Of a stretch of DNA of 64,000 nucleotides, positions 26,087 through 35,090 are shown in pieces. The position numbers were made by a program, and so were the translations under genes. This stretch comes from an uncultured Flavobacteriales bacterium (GTDB taxonomy: Bacteria > Bacteroidota > Bacteroidia > Flavobacteriales_G > Salibacteraceae): contig CALSRO010000005.1 in NCBI GenBank assembly GCA_943788775.1, positions 804,088-868,087 on the forward strand, given 5' to 3'. Below the pieces are notes generated by a model. The model saw only the letters and a list, made by a program, of their open reading frames with translations, was not told the DNA's origin and searched no databases. Positions within the stretch are counted from its first letter, which is position 1, and each line of letters starts with the position of its first letter.

Positions 26087-28570
26087 ATGATAAGATTATT
26101 CAATTTCTTCATTTTGTCGGCCTTGTTTTGTACGAACACCATGGCGCAGAGCCCTGCAGATTGGTGGTATTTTGGAGCCGAAGCGGGAGTTCATTTTACA
26201 ACTACAGGCCCTGTTGCGGACACCAATGGAGTGTTAACTACACAGGAGGGGTGCGCATCGGTTTCCAGTGCTCAGGGTGATCTTCTATTTTATACTGATG
26301 GTACTTGGGTGTTCAACTCCCTACACGATACCATGCCAAACGGGGTTGATCTATTGGGGAATGCGAGTTCTACTCAGTCTGCGGTAATTGTTCCCTATCC
26401 AGGCACCGCGACTAAGTATTACATATTTACGGTTCGTGGTTGTACAGGTGGCAGTACCACAGGACCTCTGGGTTTTTATTTCGCCTACTCGGTAGTCGAT
26501 ATGACACTTGAGGGTGGCCTAGGTGACATAGATACCGCGCAAAAGAATATCGTCTTATTTGACTCTGCCGCTGAGAAATGTACGGCTGCATTGCATGCCA
26601 ACGGGGGCGATTTGTGGGTTATTGGACATGAGCAGTACACGAATAAGTTTCATGCTTTCCGCATTTCTCAACAAGGCATCATTGATACAGTAACAAGCAG
26701 CACAGGATCAATTCATTCCGGATGCGTGGGATATATGCTCGCCAATCATGAAGGAAATCAAATTGCTGTATCAACATATTCGGCAAGTGGCGTAGAAATA
26801 GCCACATTAGACCAAGCGACAGGTGTAATTACTGTTACGGACACGGTGGTACCTCCTTCAAGCACTTATGGTTTGCATTTTTCACCCAGCGACCAATATT
26901 TATATGCGGCCGCCTTCTCTGTAGGACTTTGGCAATATGATGTAACGGCCTCCAATATTCAGTCTACGGAGATTCAAATAACCACAGTGGGTACGGGCGC
27001 TCTGGCAGAAGGTCCAGATGAAAAAATTTACGGGGCTAAATATCTAACGCCATATTTAGTGGTTATCAATGATCCGGATCAACCAGGGGCCCTTTGTAAT
27101 TTTCAGGATTCGGCAGTGTATTTAGAAGGGCGCATTTGTCGTATTGGACTGCCTAATAATGTTGCTTCAGGGCTTTTTCTAATCGCTGGTTTCCAGGTCA
27201 GCAGTCTGTGCGTAGGTGATAGCACTTATTTCACTATGGACACCGCCAATGTGGATGCAGTGTCTTGGAATTTTGGTGACCCAGCATCTGGGGCCGCAAA
27301 CACATCCACAGATTTCTTTCCATCTCACATGTTTTCGGATACAGGCACCTTCACGGTGCGCTTGATTGCACAGTCGGATACGGTTGCGGATACGGCCTTT
27401 CAAACCGTTAGGATATATCCACGACAATCGGTAGAGCTCGGGTCAGATACTATCTTATGCAGAGGTCAGCGTTTGCTATTGAGTGCTGCTCAGCCTTGGT
27501 CGCAATTTCTTTGGCATGATACCACTGCTGCAGATACATTGCTAACCGATGGAGATACTGTGGTATATGTTACCGTTTTTGGAGCATGCGATACGGTTTC
27601 AGATACCATTCGAATAGCCTATGATGATTCTATTTCGATTGACTTAGGTCCTGATACCTTGTTATGTGGAGGACAGGCCTATACCATTAACTCCAACATC
27701 AATACATCGGCAGATGCAGCATGGAGCACAGGGGATAGTATATCAACCTCTATTTCTGTCATTGAGTCAGGGGATTATTTCTTGGTCGCCTCAAATGCAT
27801 GCGGTATAGTTACAGATTCAGTAGAGGTCATTTTTAAACCTGTTCCAGGATTAATTCTCTTACCACCAGATACCATCAATTGCTTCGATAACGAGATTGT
27901 TTTAACACATCCAGATTTGGATAGTACGTCTTATGTCTGGAGCGATTCTAGCACAAAGAAGACTTACACGGTGGATACCACGGAAACCGTATGGTTGGCA
28001 GCTTTTAACGAATGTGGTTCAACCATCGATACGATCAACATCATTTTTAATGGTGAAATCATTTCTGAGTTGGGAGCCGACACCAACATCTGTGATAAGG
28101 ACTCGATTTTGCTCAACGCATTTTCACCTGGAGCTTCCTACATCTGGAATACAGGCGATACCGTAGATAGCATCTATTCTGGACCCGAGAGTCAGTTACA
28201 TGTAGTTACCGTCACGCAAGGTTTGTGCACCACCATCGAATCAAAAAGGGTGGAGTTGTCGGATGTGTTTTGTCCAAGCATCGACTGTGAATTGGACGTG
28301 GCGAATGTGATCACCCCCAATGGCGATGGCATGAACGATACTTGGAAAGTTGTCAGTAATTGCGACATCACCGAATTCAATCTTAGGATCTATAATCGCT
28401 GGGGCCAACTCGTGTTTAGCAGTAACCAGGTTAATATTGCTTGGGACGGAACCGTATTTGGTTCACCCGCGGCAGATGGTGTTTATTTCTACGAATTGGA
28501 ATTTAAAGACACCGTGATTGTAGATGTAGATCGCGAAGATTTTAGGGGTAGTATCACGTTGATACGCTAA
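26087..28570 (+). CDS. Tandem T9SS type B surface protein, copy 3
   Basis: The 827-residue paralogue has a signal peptide ending TNTMAQ, a propeller starting ADWWYFGAEAGVHF, PKD-like VSWNFGDPASGA, Ig-like modules and a type B tail (NVITPNGDGMNDTW, YNRWGQLVF). A perfect TATTTTTG -7 element at 26064-26071 is 15 nt before the ATG, with a TTTG at 26053-26056 too close to act as its -33. The gene ends 11 nt from the convergent OmpA-like lipoprotein gene. The order of domains is unchanged from copies 1 and 2. Confidence 0.88.
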   Translation: MIRLFNFFILSALFCTNTMAQSPADWWYFGAEAGVHFTTTGPVADTNGVLTTQEGCASVSSAQGDLLFYTDGTWVFNSLHDTMPNGVDLLGNASSTQSAVIVPYPGTATKYYIFTVRGCTGGSTTGPLGFYFAYSVVDMTLEGGLGDIDTAQKNIVLFDSAAEKCTAALHANGGDLWVIGHEQYTNKFHAFRISQQGIIDTVTSSTGSIHSGCVGYMLANHEGNQIAVSTYSASGVEIATLDQATGVITVTDTVVPPSSTYGLHFSPSDQYLYAAAFSVGLWQYDVTASNIQSTEIQITTVGTGALAEGPDEKIYGAKYLTPYLVVINDPDQPGALCNFQDSAVYLEGRICRIGLPNNVASGLFLIAGFQVSSLCVGDSTYFTMDTANVDAVSWNFGDPASGAANTSTDFFPSHMFSDTGTFTVRLIAQSDTVADTAFQTVRIYPRQSVELGSDTILCRGQRLLLSAAQPWSQFLWHDTTAADTLLTDGDTVVYVTVFGACDTVSDTIRIAYDDSISIDLGPDTLLCGGQAYTINSNINTSADAAWSTGDSISTSISVIESGDYFLVASNACGIVTDSVEVIFKPVPGLILLPPDTINCFDNEIVLTHPDLDSTSYVWSDSSTKKTYTVDTTETVWLAAFNECGSTIDTINIIFNGEIISELGADTNICDKDSILLNAFSPGASYIWNTGDTVDSIYSGPESQLHVVTVTQGLCTTIESKRVELSDVFCPSIDCELDVANVITPNGDGMNDTWKVVSNCDITEFNLRIYNRWGQLVFSSNQVNIAWDGTVFGSPAADGVYFYELEFKDTVIVDVDREDFRGSITLIR

Positions 28571-28581
28571 GACCTGTCGAC

Positions 28582-29433
28582 CTATCGTCCCAATTGCATT
28601 TGTTTCATGGCCTCGTCCAATTTGGGGCGAATTACGATCTCTATTTTGTCACAATTGCTTTTTCTGCCGCTTAAAGCGTTATCGCATTCCATAACCATAA
28701 CCGGAGCTGCAAAGGTTTTGTAAGTGCTGAGTTTGGTTAGTTCTTGATCCAACACATTCGCTGTGTGAAATGCAGTTTCCTTATCCTCAGCATTTGATGC
28801 AATACCATTCAAACTCAATTCTGTGCCTCTTGAAATTTCTAATACAGGCTTCAGTCTGTTAATGAATGTTTGACCCGAAGCAGAAATGCTATTTCCATCT
28901 GAGCTAAACAAGAGACTTTTTTTAACTGTGATTACAGTGTACATTGATTTCTCGTCAATGGTCACCTCATTGTTTTTATAATCTACAAATGCAGCTCTAG
29001 CAGCTTTATTCACAAAATTCATTTTTTGATTTTGCTCCACGAACAAGCGCTCTGACTCCTTCATTTCGGTTTGTGGTTGCTGATGCAATTCCATCATTTC
29101 CATTTCATGTGCGCGCATTTTTTCTTGCTCATAGATGGCATACTCTTGCTCGGTCATATCACCTGCACTTTTGGCATCCATCTTCATTCTAAGGTCGTTC
29201 ATCTCCTTATGAACATTTTCAAGTTCTGTGCGCAACGTGATTATCTCAGGATTATTTTCCGGATCCATGGGGTCATGTTCATCCGTCATCGGCTTTTTAC
29301 TCACAGCCGCCAAAACGGCTTCAGTAGATCTTAGGCGTTCCACTTCCGATTCGAGTTCAGCATATTTTTTATTTGAAACACAGGAAGTAAGCATCAAGGC
29401 GCTTGCAGAAATTACGAGTAGAGATGTTTTCAT
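28582..29433 (-). CDS. Lipoprotein with coiled coil and OmpA-like C-terminal domain
   Basis: The 283-residue protein has a lipoprotein signal (KTSLLVISASALMLTSC, C18). A Glu-rich coiled-coil region follows at about residues 25-125, then an OmpA-like domain: SLLFSSDGNSISASGQTFINRL followed by ELSLNGIAS and HTANVLDQELTKL. The domain is atypical because the GHTD segment is not conserved (GIASNAEDKE). It would tether the outer membrane to peptidoglycan if binding is retained. The ATG at 29433 is preferred to a TTG at 29454 because it starts the signal. A GATATTTG -7-like box lies 25 nt upstream. Confidence 0.72.
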   Translation of the reverse strand: MKTSLLVISASALMLTSCVSNKKYAELESEVERLRSTEAVLAAVSKKPMTDEHDPMDPENNPEIITLRTELENVHKEMNDLRMKMDAKSAGDMTEQEYAIYEQEKMRAHEMEMMELHQQPQTEMKESERLFVEQNQKMNFVNKAARAAFVDYKNNEVTIDEKSMYTVITVKKSLLFSSDGNSISASGQTFINRLKPVLEISRGTELSLNGIASNAEDKETAFHTANVLDQELTKLSTYKTFAAPVMVMECDNALSGRKSNCDKIEIVIRPKLDEAMKQMQLGR

Positions 29434-29628
29434 ATTCTTCGGTTGAAATTGCAATCGCCAAATATCGTTGCTTGAATTGAACTAGTGACACAGGGATTGA
29501 ATCCTATTTGTTTAAAGTTCTTATAAAAGTGTTTATGAATTGATAATTGGAGACAATGAACAGTGTGATTTTATGATTTAAGGGATTTGAAACAAAGACG
29601 TTATAAATTTATTCTATTCAAAATCAGC

Positions 29629-29688
29629 GTATTACTATTTCGTATAGTACTATGTTATACAATGTACTAAGTAATACACGTATATTTG
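29629..29688 (+). promoter_or_regulatory. padR-pspC promoter with nested palindromes
   Basis: The -7 box TATATTTG (29681-29688) is perfect and lies 17 nt before the padR ATG. Upstream are two nested perfect inverted repeats. The outer arms are GTATTACT (29629-29636) and AGTAATAC (29670-29677). The inner arms are TAGTAC (29645-29650) and GTACTA (29664-29669). A third, GTATA (29642-29646)/TATAC (29656-29660), overlaps them. The dyads cover the place of a -33 box, where no TTTG is seen. This suits autorepression by PadR. The remaining AT-rich sequence (29467-29628) shows nothing recognisable. Confidence 0.6.
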
Positions 29689-29705
29689 ACCCGTAATTCA
29701 AAATC

Positions 29706-30053
29706 ATGAACATAGAAAACTCAAAGGCACAACTTAGAAAAGGAATACTGGAGTTCTGTGTGCTTGCATTATTGAGGTCGGAAGAGGCATACCCTTCAGA
29801 TTTGTTGACATCACTGAAAAATGCTCAGTTGATTGTAGTGGAAGGAACATTGTATCCCTTGCTCAATCGATTGAAGAATGCTGGGCTTTTGACTTATCGT
29901 TGGGAGGAATCAAAATCTGGACCTCCACGCAAATATTATAGCTTGACCGAACAGGGCAAAACCTTTTACATAGAATTAGCTGAATCGTGGGGGTCGCTTC
30001 GCGATGCCGTAGAGATGCTACTTGAAGACAACAAACCGAACCAATCAAAATGA
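29706..30053 (+). CDS. PadR-family transcriptional regulator
   Basis: The 115-residue winged-helix protein contains KGILEFCVLALL, YPSDLLTSLKNAQL, VVEGTLYPLLNRLKNAGLL and GPPRKYYSLTEQGKTFY, which are the recognition helix, wing and start of the dimerisation helix of small PadR proteins. Most family members are autorepressors released by ligands or stress. Its stop overlaps the next ATG (ATGA). The palindromes just upstream are the likely operator. PadR next to a PspC-domain gene is a recurring Bacteroidota pair. Confidence 0.9.
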   Translation: MNIENSKAQLRKGILEFCVLALLRSEEAYPSDLLTSLKNAQLIVVEGTLYPLLNRLKNAGLLTYRWEESKSGPPRKYYSLTEQGKTFYIELAESWGSLRDAVEMLLEDNKPNQSK

Positions 30054-31723
30054 AAAAGATTGTACAAGTAAATTTAAGTGGACAAATATTTACGCTCGAT
30101 GATGACGCGTATCAGCGCCTGTCCGCCTACCTGAATCAAATAGGTAGACTCTATTCAAATAGTCCAGGAAAGGATGAGATTCTCCAAGATATTGAGGTAA
30201 GAATAGCTGAATTGTTTCATGAAAGATTGGGCGAGAATAGAATGGTTGTCGCATTGAATGATGTGCATGAAGTCATTGAAATTATGGGGCGACCAGAGCA
30301 ATTTGATGAAGAATCAACTGAAAATGATGCTGGCTCTCAGAGTCAAGATCGATCAGAAGAATATAGAAGCAAACGATTGTATCGCGATCCGGATGATAAG
30401 GTAGTCGGTGGAGTTTGCTCGGGGGTTGGATACTATTTTGGAATTGACCCGATATTCATTAGGCTGGCATTTGTATTTGCTGTCATCATGTTTGGATCTG
30501 GGGTGTTGTTCTATTTGATTTTAATGGTCGTATTGCCAGAAGCAAAAACCGCTTCTGAAAAACGAAACATGAGAGGTGAACCAGTCAACTTGAGTGGTAT
30601 TGGTAAATCCATTGAAAATGAAATAAATGCATTCGGTGAACGGATATCAAAAGATGGGGGCGACTTTGGGCGTAATAGCGGAAAAAAGCTCGTCCGGGGA
30701 ATTGACCGATTCTTCTATTTCTTAGCAGAATTGATTCGAAATATTTTCGGAGTCATTGGTAAGTTCCTTGGTATACTATTTATACTCATCGGTACCGTTT
30801 TCGTGGCATCTCTCATTGCAGGCCTTTTTGGAATAGCAGATGTTATTCATTTCAGCAGCCACAGCTGGAGCGCCAGCATGGATCTATATGAATGGGGAGG
30901 CATCGTCTTCGATTCTACAGAGTGGTTAGCCGTATCTGTCACTGCATTTTTATTACTCATCGGCATCCCGTTCTTAGCCTTGGCTTATGGAGGCTATTTA
31001 CTTCTATTCCCAAGAAATCGAGTTCCATACCTTGGCATGAGCCTTTTCGGTCTCTGGTTCTTAGGGTTGATTTTTGCCATTTTTTCGGGTTTTGGAATTT
31101 TGAAGTCCTTTTCCAAATCTGACAGTATCGTTGACGAATTTCATTTGGAAGAAGTAGGGTTGGAAGCCGATACGATCATAGTCTCGCTGGGTGAAGATCC
31201 CTTTAACATTGAAGAGAACAGGGCTTACAGAGCAAACAAAGACTTCATGATTAAGATTGACGAAGAAATTGCTAAAGTGGGTAAAGTAGAATTCACTATT
31301 CTGCCTGCCACGAATGAACACCTCGTTTTGGAGCTGCTTCGAGAGTCTAATGGATCAACTTTTGAATCGGCTGCCAGCAAAGCATCTAACATAGATTATC
31401 ACTTTGTTTCGGATGACAAAACCTTGAAATTGAATTCATTTTTCAGCTTCCCTACTGAAGACTTGCTTCGAGATCAAGCGGTTGAACTCAAGTTGCTTTT
31501 ACCCGTTGGTAAGACAGTTTTCCTTGATAGATCAGCGTTACGAGTTATATACAATATTCCGAATGTCACCGATATGAATGATCAGTATATGGTAGATCAT
31601 TATTGGCGTATGGAAGAAAAGGGCTTGGTGTGTTTGGACTGTGACTCACGAAAAAAATCAGAATCCCTTGAAATTGAAGCGCGTATTGGATTGGATACGA
31701 TCGCAAGTATCAAAGTAAACTAA
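30050..31723 (+). CDS. PspC-domain membrane protein
   Basis: The 557-residue protein starts with a cytosolic domain of about 100 residues (KKIVQVNLSGQIFTLDDDAYQRL, ending EVIEIMGRPEQF). A PspC domain follows (RLYRDPDDKVVGGVCSGVG, DPIFIRLAFVF). After a linker come four to five more transmembrane helices (about 225-360) and a soluble C-terminal domain that may lie outside the membrane. PspC-type proteins respond to envelope stress. The gene is coupled to padR. A G.U-tolerant 9-bp hairpin (31740-31769) follows its stop. Confidence 0.85.
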   Translation: MKKIVQVNLSGQIFTLDDDAYQRLSAYLNQIGRLYSNSPGKDEILQDIEVRIAELFHERLGENRMVVALNDVHEVIEIMGRPEQFDEESTENDAGSQSQDRSEEYRSKRLYRDPDDKVVGGVCSGVGYYFGIDPIFIRLAFVFAVIMFGSGVLFYLILMVVLPEAKTASEKRNMRGEPVNLSGIGKSIENEINAFGERISKDGGDFGRNSGKKLVRGIDRFFYFLAELIRNIFGVIGKFLGILFILIGTVFVASLIAGLFGIADVIHFSSHSWSASMDLYEWGGIVFDSTEWLAVSVTAFLLLIGIPFLALAYGGYLLLFPRNRVPYLGMSLFGLWFLGLIFAIFSGFGILKSFSKSDSIVDEFHLEEVGLEADTIIVSLGEDPFNIEENRAYRANKDFMIKIDEEIAKVGKVEFTILPATNEHLVLELLRESNGSTFESAASKASNIDYHFVSDDKTLKLNSFFSFPTEDLLRDQAVELKLLLPVGKTVFLDRSALRVIYNIPNVTDMNDQYMVDHYWRMEEKGLVCLDCDSRKKSESLEIEARIGLDTIASIKVN

Positions 31724-31929
31724 AGACTGTTCTTTATCTGCGAGCGATGAATTAATTGATATCGTTCGCGCTGTTTAGTTAGGTTATGCAAGGCCTGATT
31801 TCCATATTCGAGATCGAGCTTTGTTATGCGTTAAAAATCCGGTTGTCAATACTTATCTTCGCGCAACGATTGAGTGGATATGCACTACATGTCCCATCAT
31901 TCTTCGGACAGACAGTTAAATCAAGCATT
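31724..31929. other. 206-nt intergenic region with a hairpin
   Basis: GCGAGCGAT (31740-31748) pairs with ATCGTTCGC (31761-31769), nine pairs including one G.U, but without a following T run, so termination is uncertain. TATCTTCG at 31854-31861 is a 7/8 -7-like box 68 nt before the E1 ATG. An in-frame extension back to 31786 exists but its translation does not resemble the E1 family. Confidence 0.4.
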
Positions 31930-34347
31930 ATGGCGAAAACGGCACTAGCAGGAGAGAAAGAGATTACGAAAGACGAATTAAAATCTGAAATTTTAAAGGA
32001 CTTTCATTTAGCCAATCTAAGCCGTGAAGTCAGCCTAATGGGCAGACGCGAGGTGCTCACTGGGAAAGCCAAATTCGGAATTTTAGGAGATGGTAAGGAA
32101 CTTGCTCAAATCGCACTAGCCAAACAATGGCAACCCGGAGATTGGAGATCTGGATATTATCGTGACCAAACCATGATGATGGCGGTTAATCAGTTGACTA
32201 CAGAGCAATTTTTCGCTCAATTATATGCTCACGCAGATGTAAGTGCAGAGCCAGCATCTGCGGGCCGCATGATGAATGGACACTACGCCACTCGCACTTT
32301 GGATGAAAACGGTAAATGGATTAACCTCACAGAAGCGCAGAATTCTTCAGCAGATATTAGTCCTACTGCGGGTCAAATGCCCAGGCTTTTAGGTCTGGCA
32401 CTGGCGAGTAAATTTTTCAGAAACAATCCTGAGCTGAACAACCACGAACATTTTAGTGTCAAAGGAAATGAAGTCGCTTTTGGCACCATTGGCGATGCGT
32501 CAACTAGTGAAGGACCTTTCTGGGAAGCGATGAACGCGGCAGGAGTGATGCAAGTTCCTATGGTGATGTCTGTTTGGGATGACGGTCATGGAATATCAGT
32601 TCCAAAAGAGTTTCAAACGACAAAGGCGAGCATAAGCGAGGCGCTTTCTGGTTTTCAAAGAACAGTGGATAAGCCCGGATTCGAAATTCTAAAAGTGCGA
32701 GGCTGGGATTACCCCAATTTGGTGTTGACCTATGAAAAAGCCGTGAAAATTGCGCGCGATGAACATGTTCCGGTTCTAGTGCACGTGGAAGAAGTTACTC
32801 AGCCACAAGGTCACAGTACAAGTGGGTCACACGAGCGTTACAAGAGTCCAGAGCGACTTCAATGGGAAAAGGATTTTGATCCAATCAAGAAGTTCAAGGA
32901 GTTTATCCTAAGCAAATCGTTAGCAACGGCTGAGGAGCTTGAGGAGGTCGAAAAGCAGGCCAAGAAAGATGCGCGTGACGCAAAAACAAATGCTTGGAAA
33001 AACTTTTTAGAACCAATTAGAAACGATCACCAAACTGTGATTGGTTTGCTTGAGGCATTAGCCACAGAAAGCAAAAACAAGGTGTTTATCACCAAAGTCA
33101 AAGATGATATCAAAGCTGCTATTGACCCGTTACGGAAAGAGATTTTTGAAGCTGCGCGAAAGGCATTGCGATATGCGCGTGGCGAGCAATTAGCATCTAA
33201 AACGGCATTGATCCATTGGATTAGAACGGAAACAGAGGTGAATGCAGATCGATATTCATCTCACTTGTATAGCCAATCCGATGAGTCACCACTAAAGGTA
33301 ACACCCGTTGATCCTCGTTATGATGACGACTCTGTAGTCGATGGACGTGAGATTCTAAGGGACAACTTTGATGCTCAGTTGAAAGCAAACCCAGAGGTGA
33401 TCATTTTTGGAGAAGATGCTGGGCGAATTGGTGGGGTGAATCAAGGCTTAGAAGGATTACAAGCCAAACATGGCGTACATCGAGTTTTTGATACCGGAAT
33501 TCGGGAGTGCACCATCGTTGGACAGGCGATCGGAATGTCCATGAGAGGGTTGCGACCCATTGCTGAAATTCAATACTTGGATTATTTGCTTTATGCATTG
33601 CAGATTTTAAGCGATGACGTGGCAACGGTGCAATACCGAACAAAAGGAGGGCAAAAAGCACCTCTTATTATTCGGACTCGTGGTCACAGATTGGAAGGGA
33701 TTTGGCACAGCGGATCGCCAATGGGAATGATGGTTCACGCCCTCAGAGGAATGCACATTTGTGTGCCAAGGAATATGTGTCAGGCCGCAGGAATGTACAA
33801 CACATTGCTCGCTGGTGATGATCCAGCCATTGTTGTCGAATCCTTAAACGGATACCGCCTCAAGGAAAAGCGCCCAAGCAATATGGGTGAATTCCGATTG
33901 GAATTAGGTAAGGTCGAAACCATGTGCGAAGGAACCGACATCACAGTTGTAACTTATGGATCTATGGTTCGAATGTGTGTGGATGTCGCCAAACAACTCA
34001 ACGAGGTTGGGATTTCTGCCGAAGTGATTGATGTTCAAACCTTGTTGCCATTCGATATTGGATCAGAAATCGTGGAGAGCATCAAGAAAACGAATCGAGT
34101 CATTTTCGTGGACGAAGATGTGCCGGGTGGAGCATCTGCTTACATGATGCAAGAAGTGTTAGAAAATCAAGGTGCATATCAATATTTAGATTCTGCACCA
34201 CAAACTTTGACTGCAAAGGCGCATCGACCTGCGTATGCATCCGATGGAGACTACTTCTCTAAACCATCCAATGAAGATATTTTGGAAGCCATTTATGCTA
34301 TTATGCATGAAGCCGAACCAAATCGATATCCAGAATTGTATGCGTAA
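31930..34347 (+). CDS. 2-oxoacid dehydrogenase E1, fused alpha and beta subunits
   Basis: Thiamine-diphosphate enzyme that decarboxylates branched-chain 2-oxoacids (or a related 2-oxoacid) and passes the acyl group to lipoyl E2. In the 805-residue protein the alpha part contains GRMMNGHYATR, IGDASTSEGPFWEAMN (cofactor and metal motif) and WDDGHGISVP. The beta part starts near residue 475 and contains FGEDAGRIGGVNQG, FDTGIREC and IRTRGHR. Two-subunit fusions of this kind are common in Bacteroidota. The ATG at 31930 opens AKTALAGEKEITKDEL. The stop overlaps the downstream gene start. Confidence 0.88.
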   Translation: MAKTALAGEKEITKDELKSEILKDFHLANLSREVSLMGRREVLTGKAKFGILGDGKELAQIALAKQWQPGDWRSGYYRDQTMMMAVNQLTTEQFFAQLYAHADVSAEPASAGRMMNGHYATRTLDENGKWINLTEAQNSSADISPTAGQMPRLLGLALASKFFRNNPELNNHEHFSVKGNEVAFGTIGDASTSEGPFWEAMNAAGVMQVPMVMSVWDDGHGISVPKEFQTTKASISEALSGFQRTVDKPGFEILKVRGWDYPNLVLTYEKAVKIARDEHVPVLVHVEEVTQPQGHSTSGSHERYKSPERLQWEKDFDPIKKFKEFILSKSLATAEELEEVEKQAKKDARDAKTNAWKNFLEPIRNDHQTVIGLLEALATESKNKVFITKVKDDIKAAIDPLRKEIFEAARKALRYARGEQLASKTALIHWIRTETEVNADRYSSHLYSQSDESPLKVTPVDPRYDDDSVVDGREILRDNFDAQLKANPEVIIFGEDAGRIGGVNQGLEGLQAKHGVHRVFDTGIRECTIVGQAIGMSMRGLRPIAEIQYLDYLLYALQILSDDVATVQYRTKGGQKAPLIIRTRGHRLEGIWHSGSPMGMMVHALRGMHICVPRNMCQAAGMYNTLLAGDDPAIVVESLNGYRLKEKRPSNMGEFRLELGKVETMCEGTDITVVTYGSMVRMCVDVAKQLNEVGISAEVIDVQTLLPFDIGSEIVESIKKTNRVIFVDEDVPGGASAYMMQEVLENQGAYQYLDSAPQTLTAKAHRPAYASDGDYFSKPSNEDILEAIYAIMHEAEPNRYPELYA

Positions 34348-35080
34348 CATTTTTGTTGTTCTGTTCCTCTCTCTTAGCCTGTATGCAAATGCTGGCGGTG
34401 AGAAGTTTCAACTCAACTTGATTGTATCCCCAACAGCCGAGTGGATGTGGTTTAATCGTTCACCATTCGCAAAAACCTACAATAATTTATGGGGCACCAA
34501 GTTGTCCTACAATTTTGGGATTGAATACAAGCGTTTTTTCGATCCATCATTGAGCTTTAGCACTGGTGTATTATACATGAATAAAGGATTCAGAAACGTT
34601 GATCCAACCGCTGGAGTGGATGGAAAAAACGGAGTGACATTAATGAGCGCGCATGTCATTGGTGTTCCACTTACCATTAATGCGCACCACGACCTGAGAA
34701 GACGTGTTGAAATGATTTACAGCATTGGTATCGTGGGTGGCTATCTATTTCAGGAACGAGTTCGAAACAAGAATTATTCAGAGGAAGAGATTCCAGAACA
34801 AGGAATTTTAGACGCTACTAATGGTGTGTCAAACGTCAATATTTTCAATGATGTTTATGTCGGTGCACATGCGGGTATTGGAATATCTGCCTATTTAAAA
34901 AGTAGGGTAGTACTAGTAGTGCAGCCCATGTTTCAATTTCAAATCAACAATGCCCGCGATTATTTGGGCCAGTTCAACTCGAGTGATCCTTTCAATGCAA
35001 GGCTAAATTCATTTGGGGTCGATTTGAAAATCGGATACTTCTTTACTAAACAAGTTCGCAATCAATCCAAGGATATATAG
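34340..35080 (+). CDS. Outer-membrane beta-barrel protein
   Basis: The 246-residue protein has a signal peptide (RNIFVVLFLSLSLYANA) and alternating strand-like segments such as LSYNFGIEYKRFF, LSFSTGVLYMNKGFR and VDLKIGYFFTK, ending with an aromatic near the C terminus. This resembles the porin-family/OMP_b-brl group of Bacteroidota. The ATG overlaps the last codons of the E1 gene in another frame (8-nt overlap). The AlgX-like gene starts 10 nt after its stop. The substrate or role is unknown. Confidence 0.75.
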   Translation: MRNIFVVLFLSLSLYANAGGEKFQLNLIVSPTAEWMWFNRSPFAKTYNNLWGTKLSYNFGIEYKRFFDPSLSFSTGVLYMNKGFRNVDPTAGVDGKNGVTLMSAHVIGVPLTINAHHDLRRRVEMIYSIGIVGGYLFQERVRNKNYSEEEIPEQGILDATNGVSNVNIFNDVYVGAHAGIGISAYLKSRVVLVVQPMFQFQINNARDYLGQFNSSDPFNARLNSFGVDLKIGYFFTKQVRNQSKDI

Positions 35081-35090
35081 TAAAGCGCTG

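Larger units (their letters stand above)
21028..28570 (+). repeat. Tandem triplication of a 2.5-kb surface-protein gene
   Basis: Three consecutive same-strand paralogues are separated by 37 and 45 nt. Divergence is uneven. The N-terminal propellers are clearly diverged, while C-terminal blocks are almost identical. Copy 1 (23272-23342) and copy 2 (25811-25881) share 71 identical bases followed, after one mismatch, by 32 more. Copy 2 and copy 3 share blocks around 25373-25520 and 27906-28050 with only two differences. This is the pattern expected from gene conversion or unequal crossing over. Confidence 0.8.

Noticed and set aside
21028..28570. CRISPR or satellite-like array
   Set aside because: The repeats are full-length protein genes and modules, not short direct repeats with spacers.
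31740..31769. Intrinsic terminator after the PspC gene
   Set aside because: The stem is good but no T run follows, so only a hairpin is recorded.
31786..31929. N-terminal extension of the E1 gene
   Set aside because: The translated 48 residues do not resemble the family, and a better start with AKTALAGEKEI lies at 31930.
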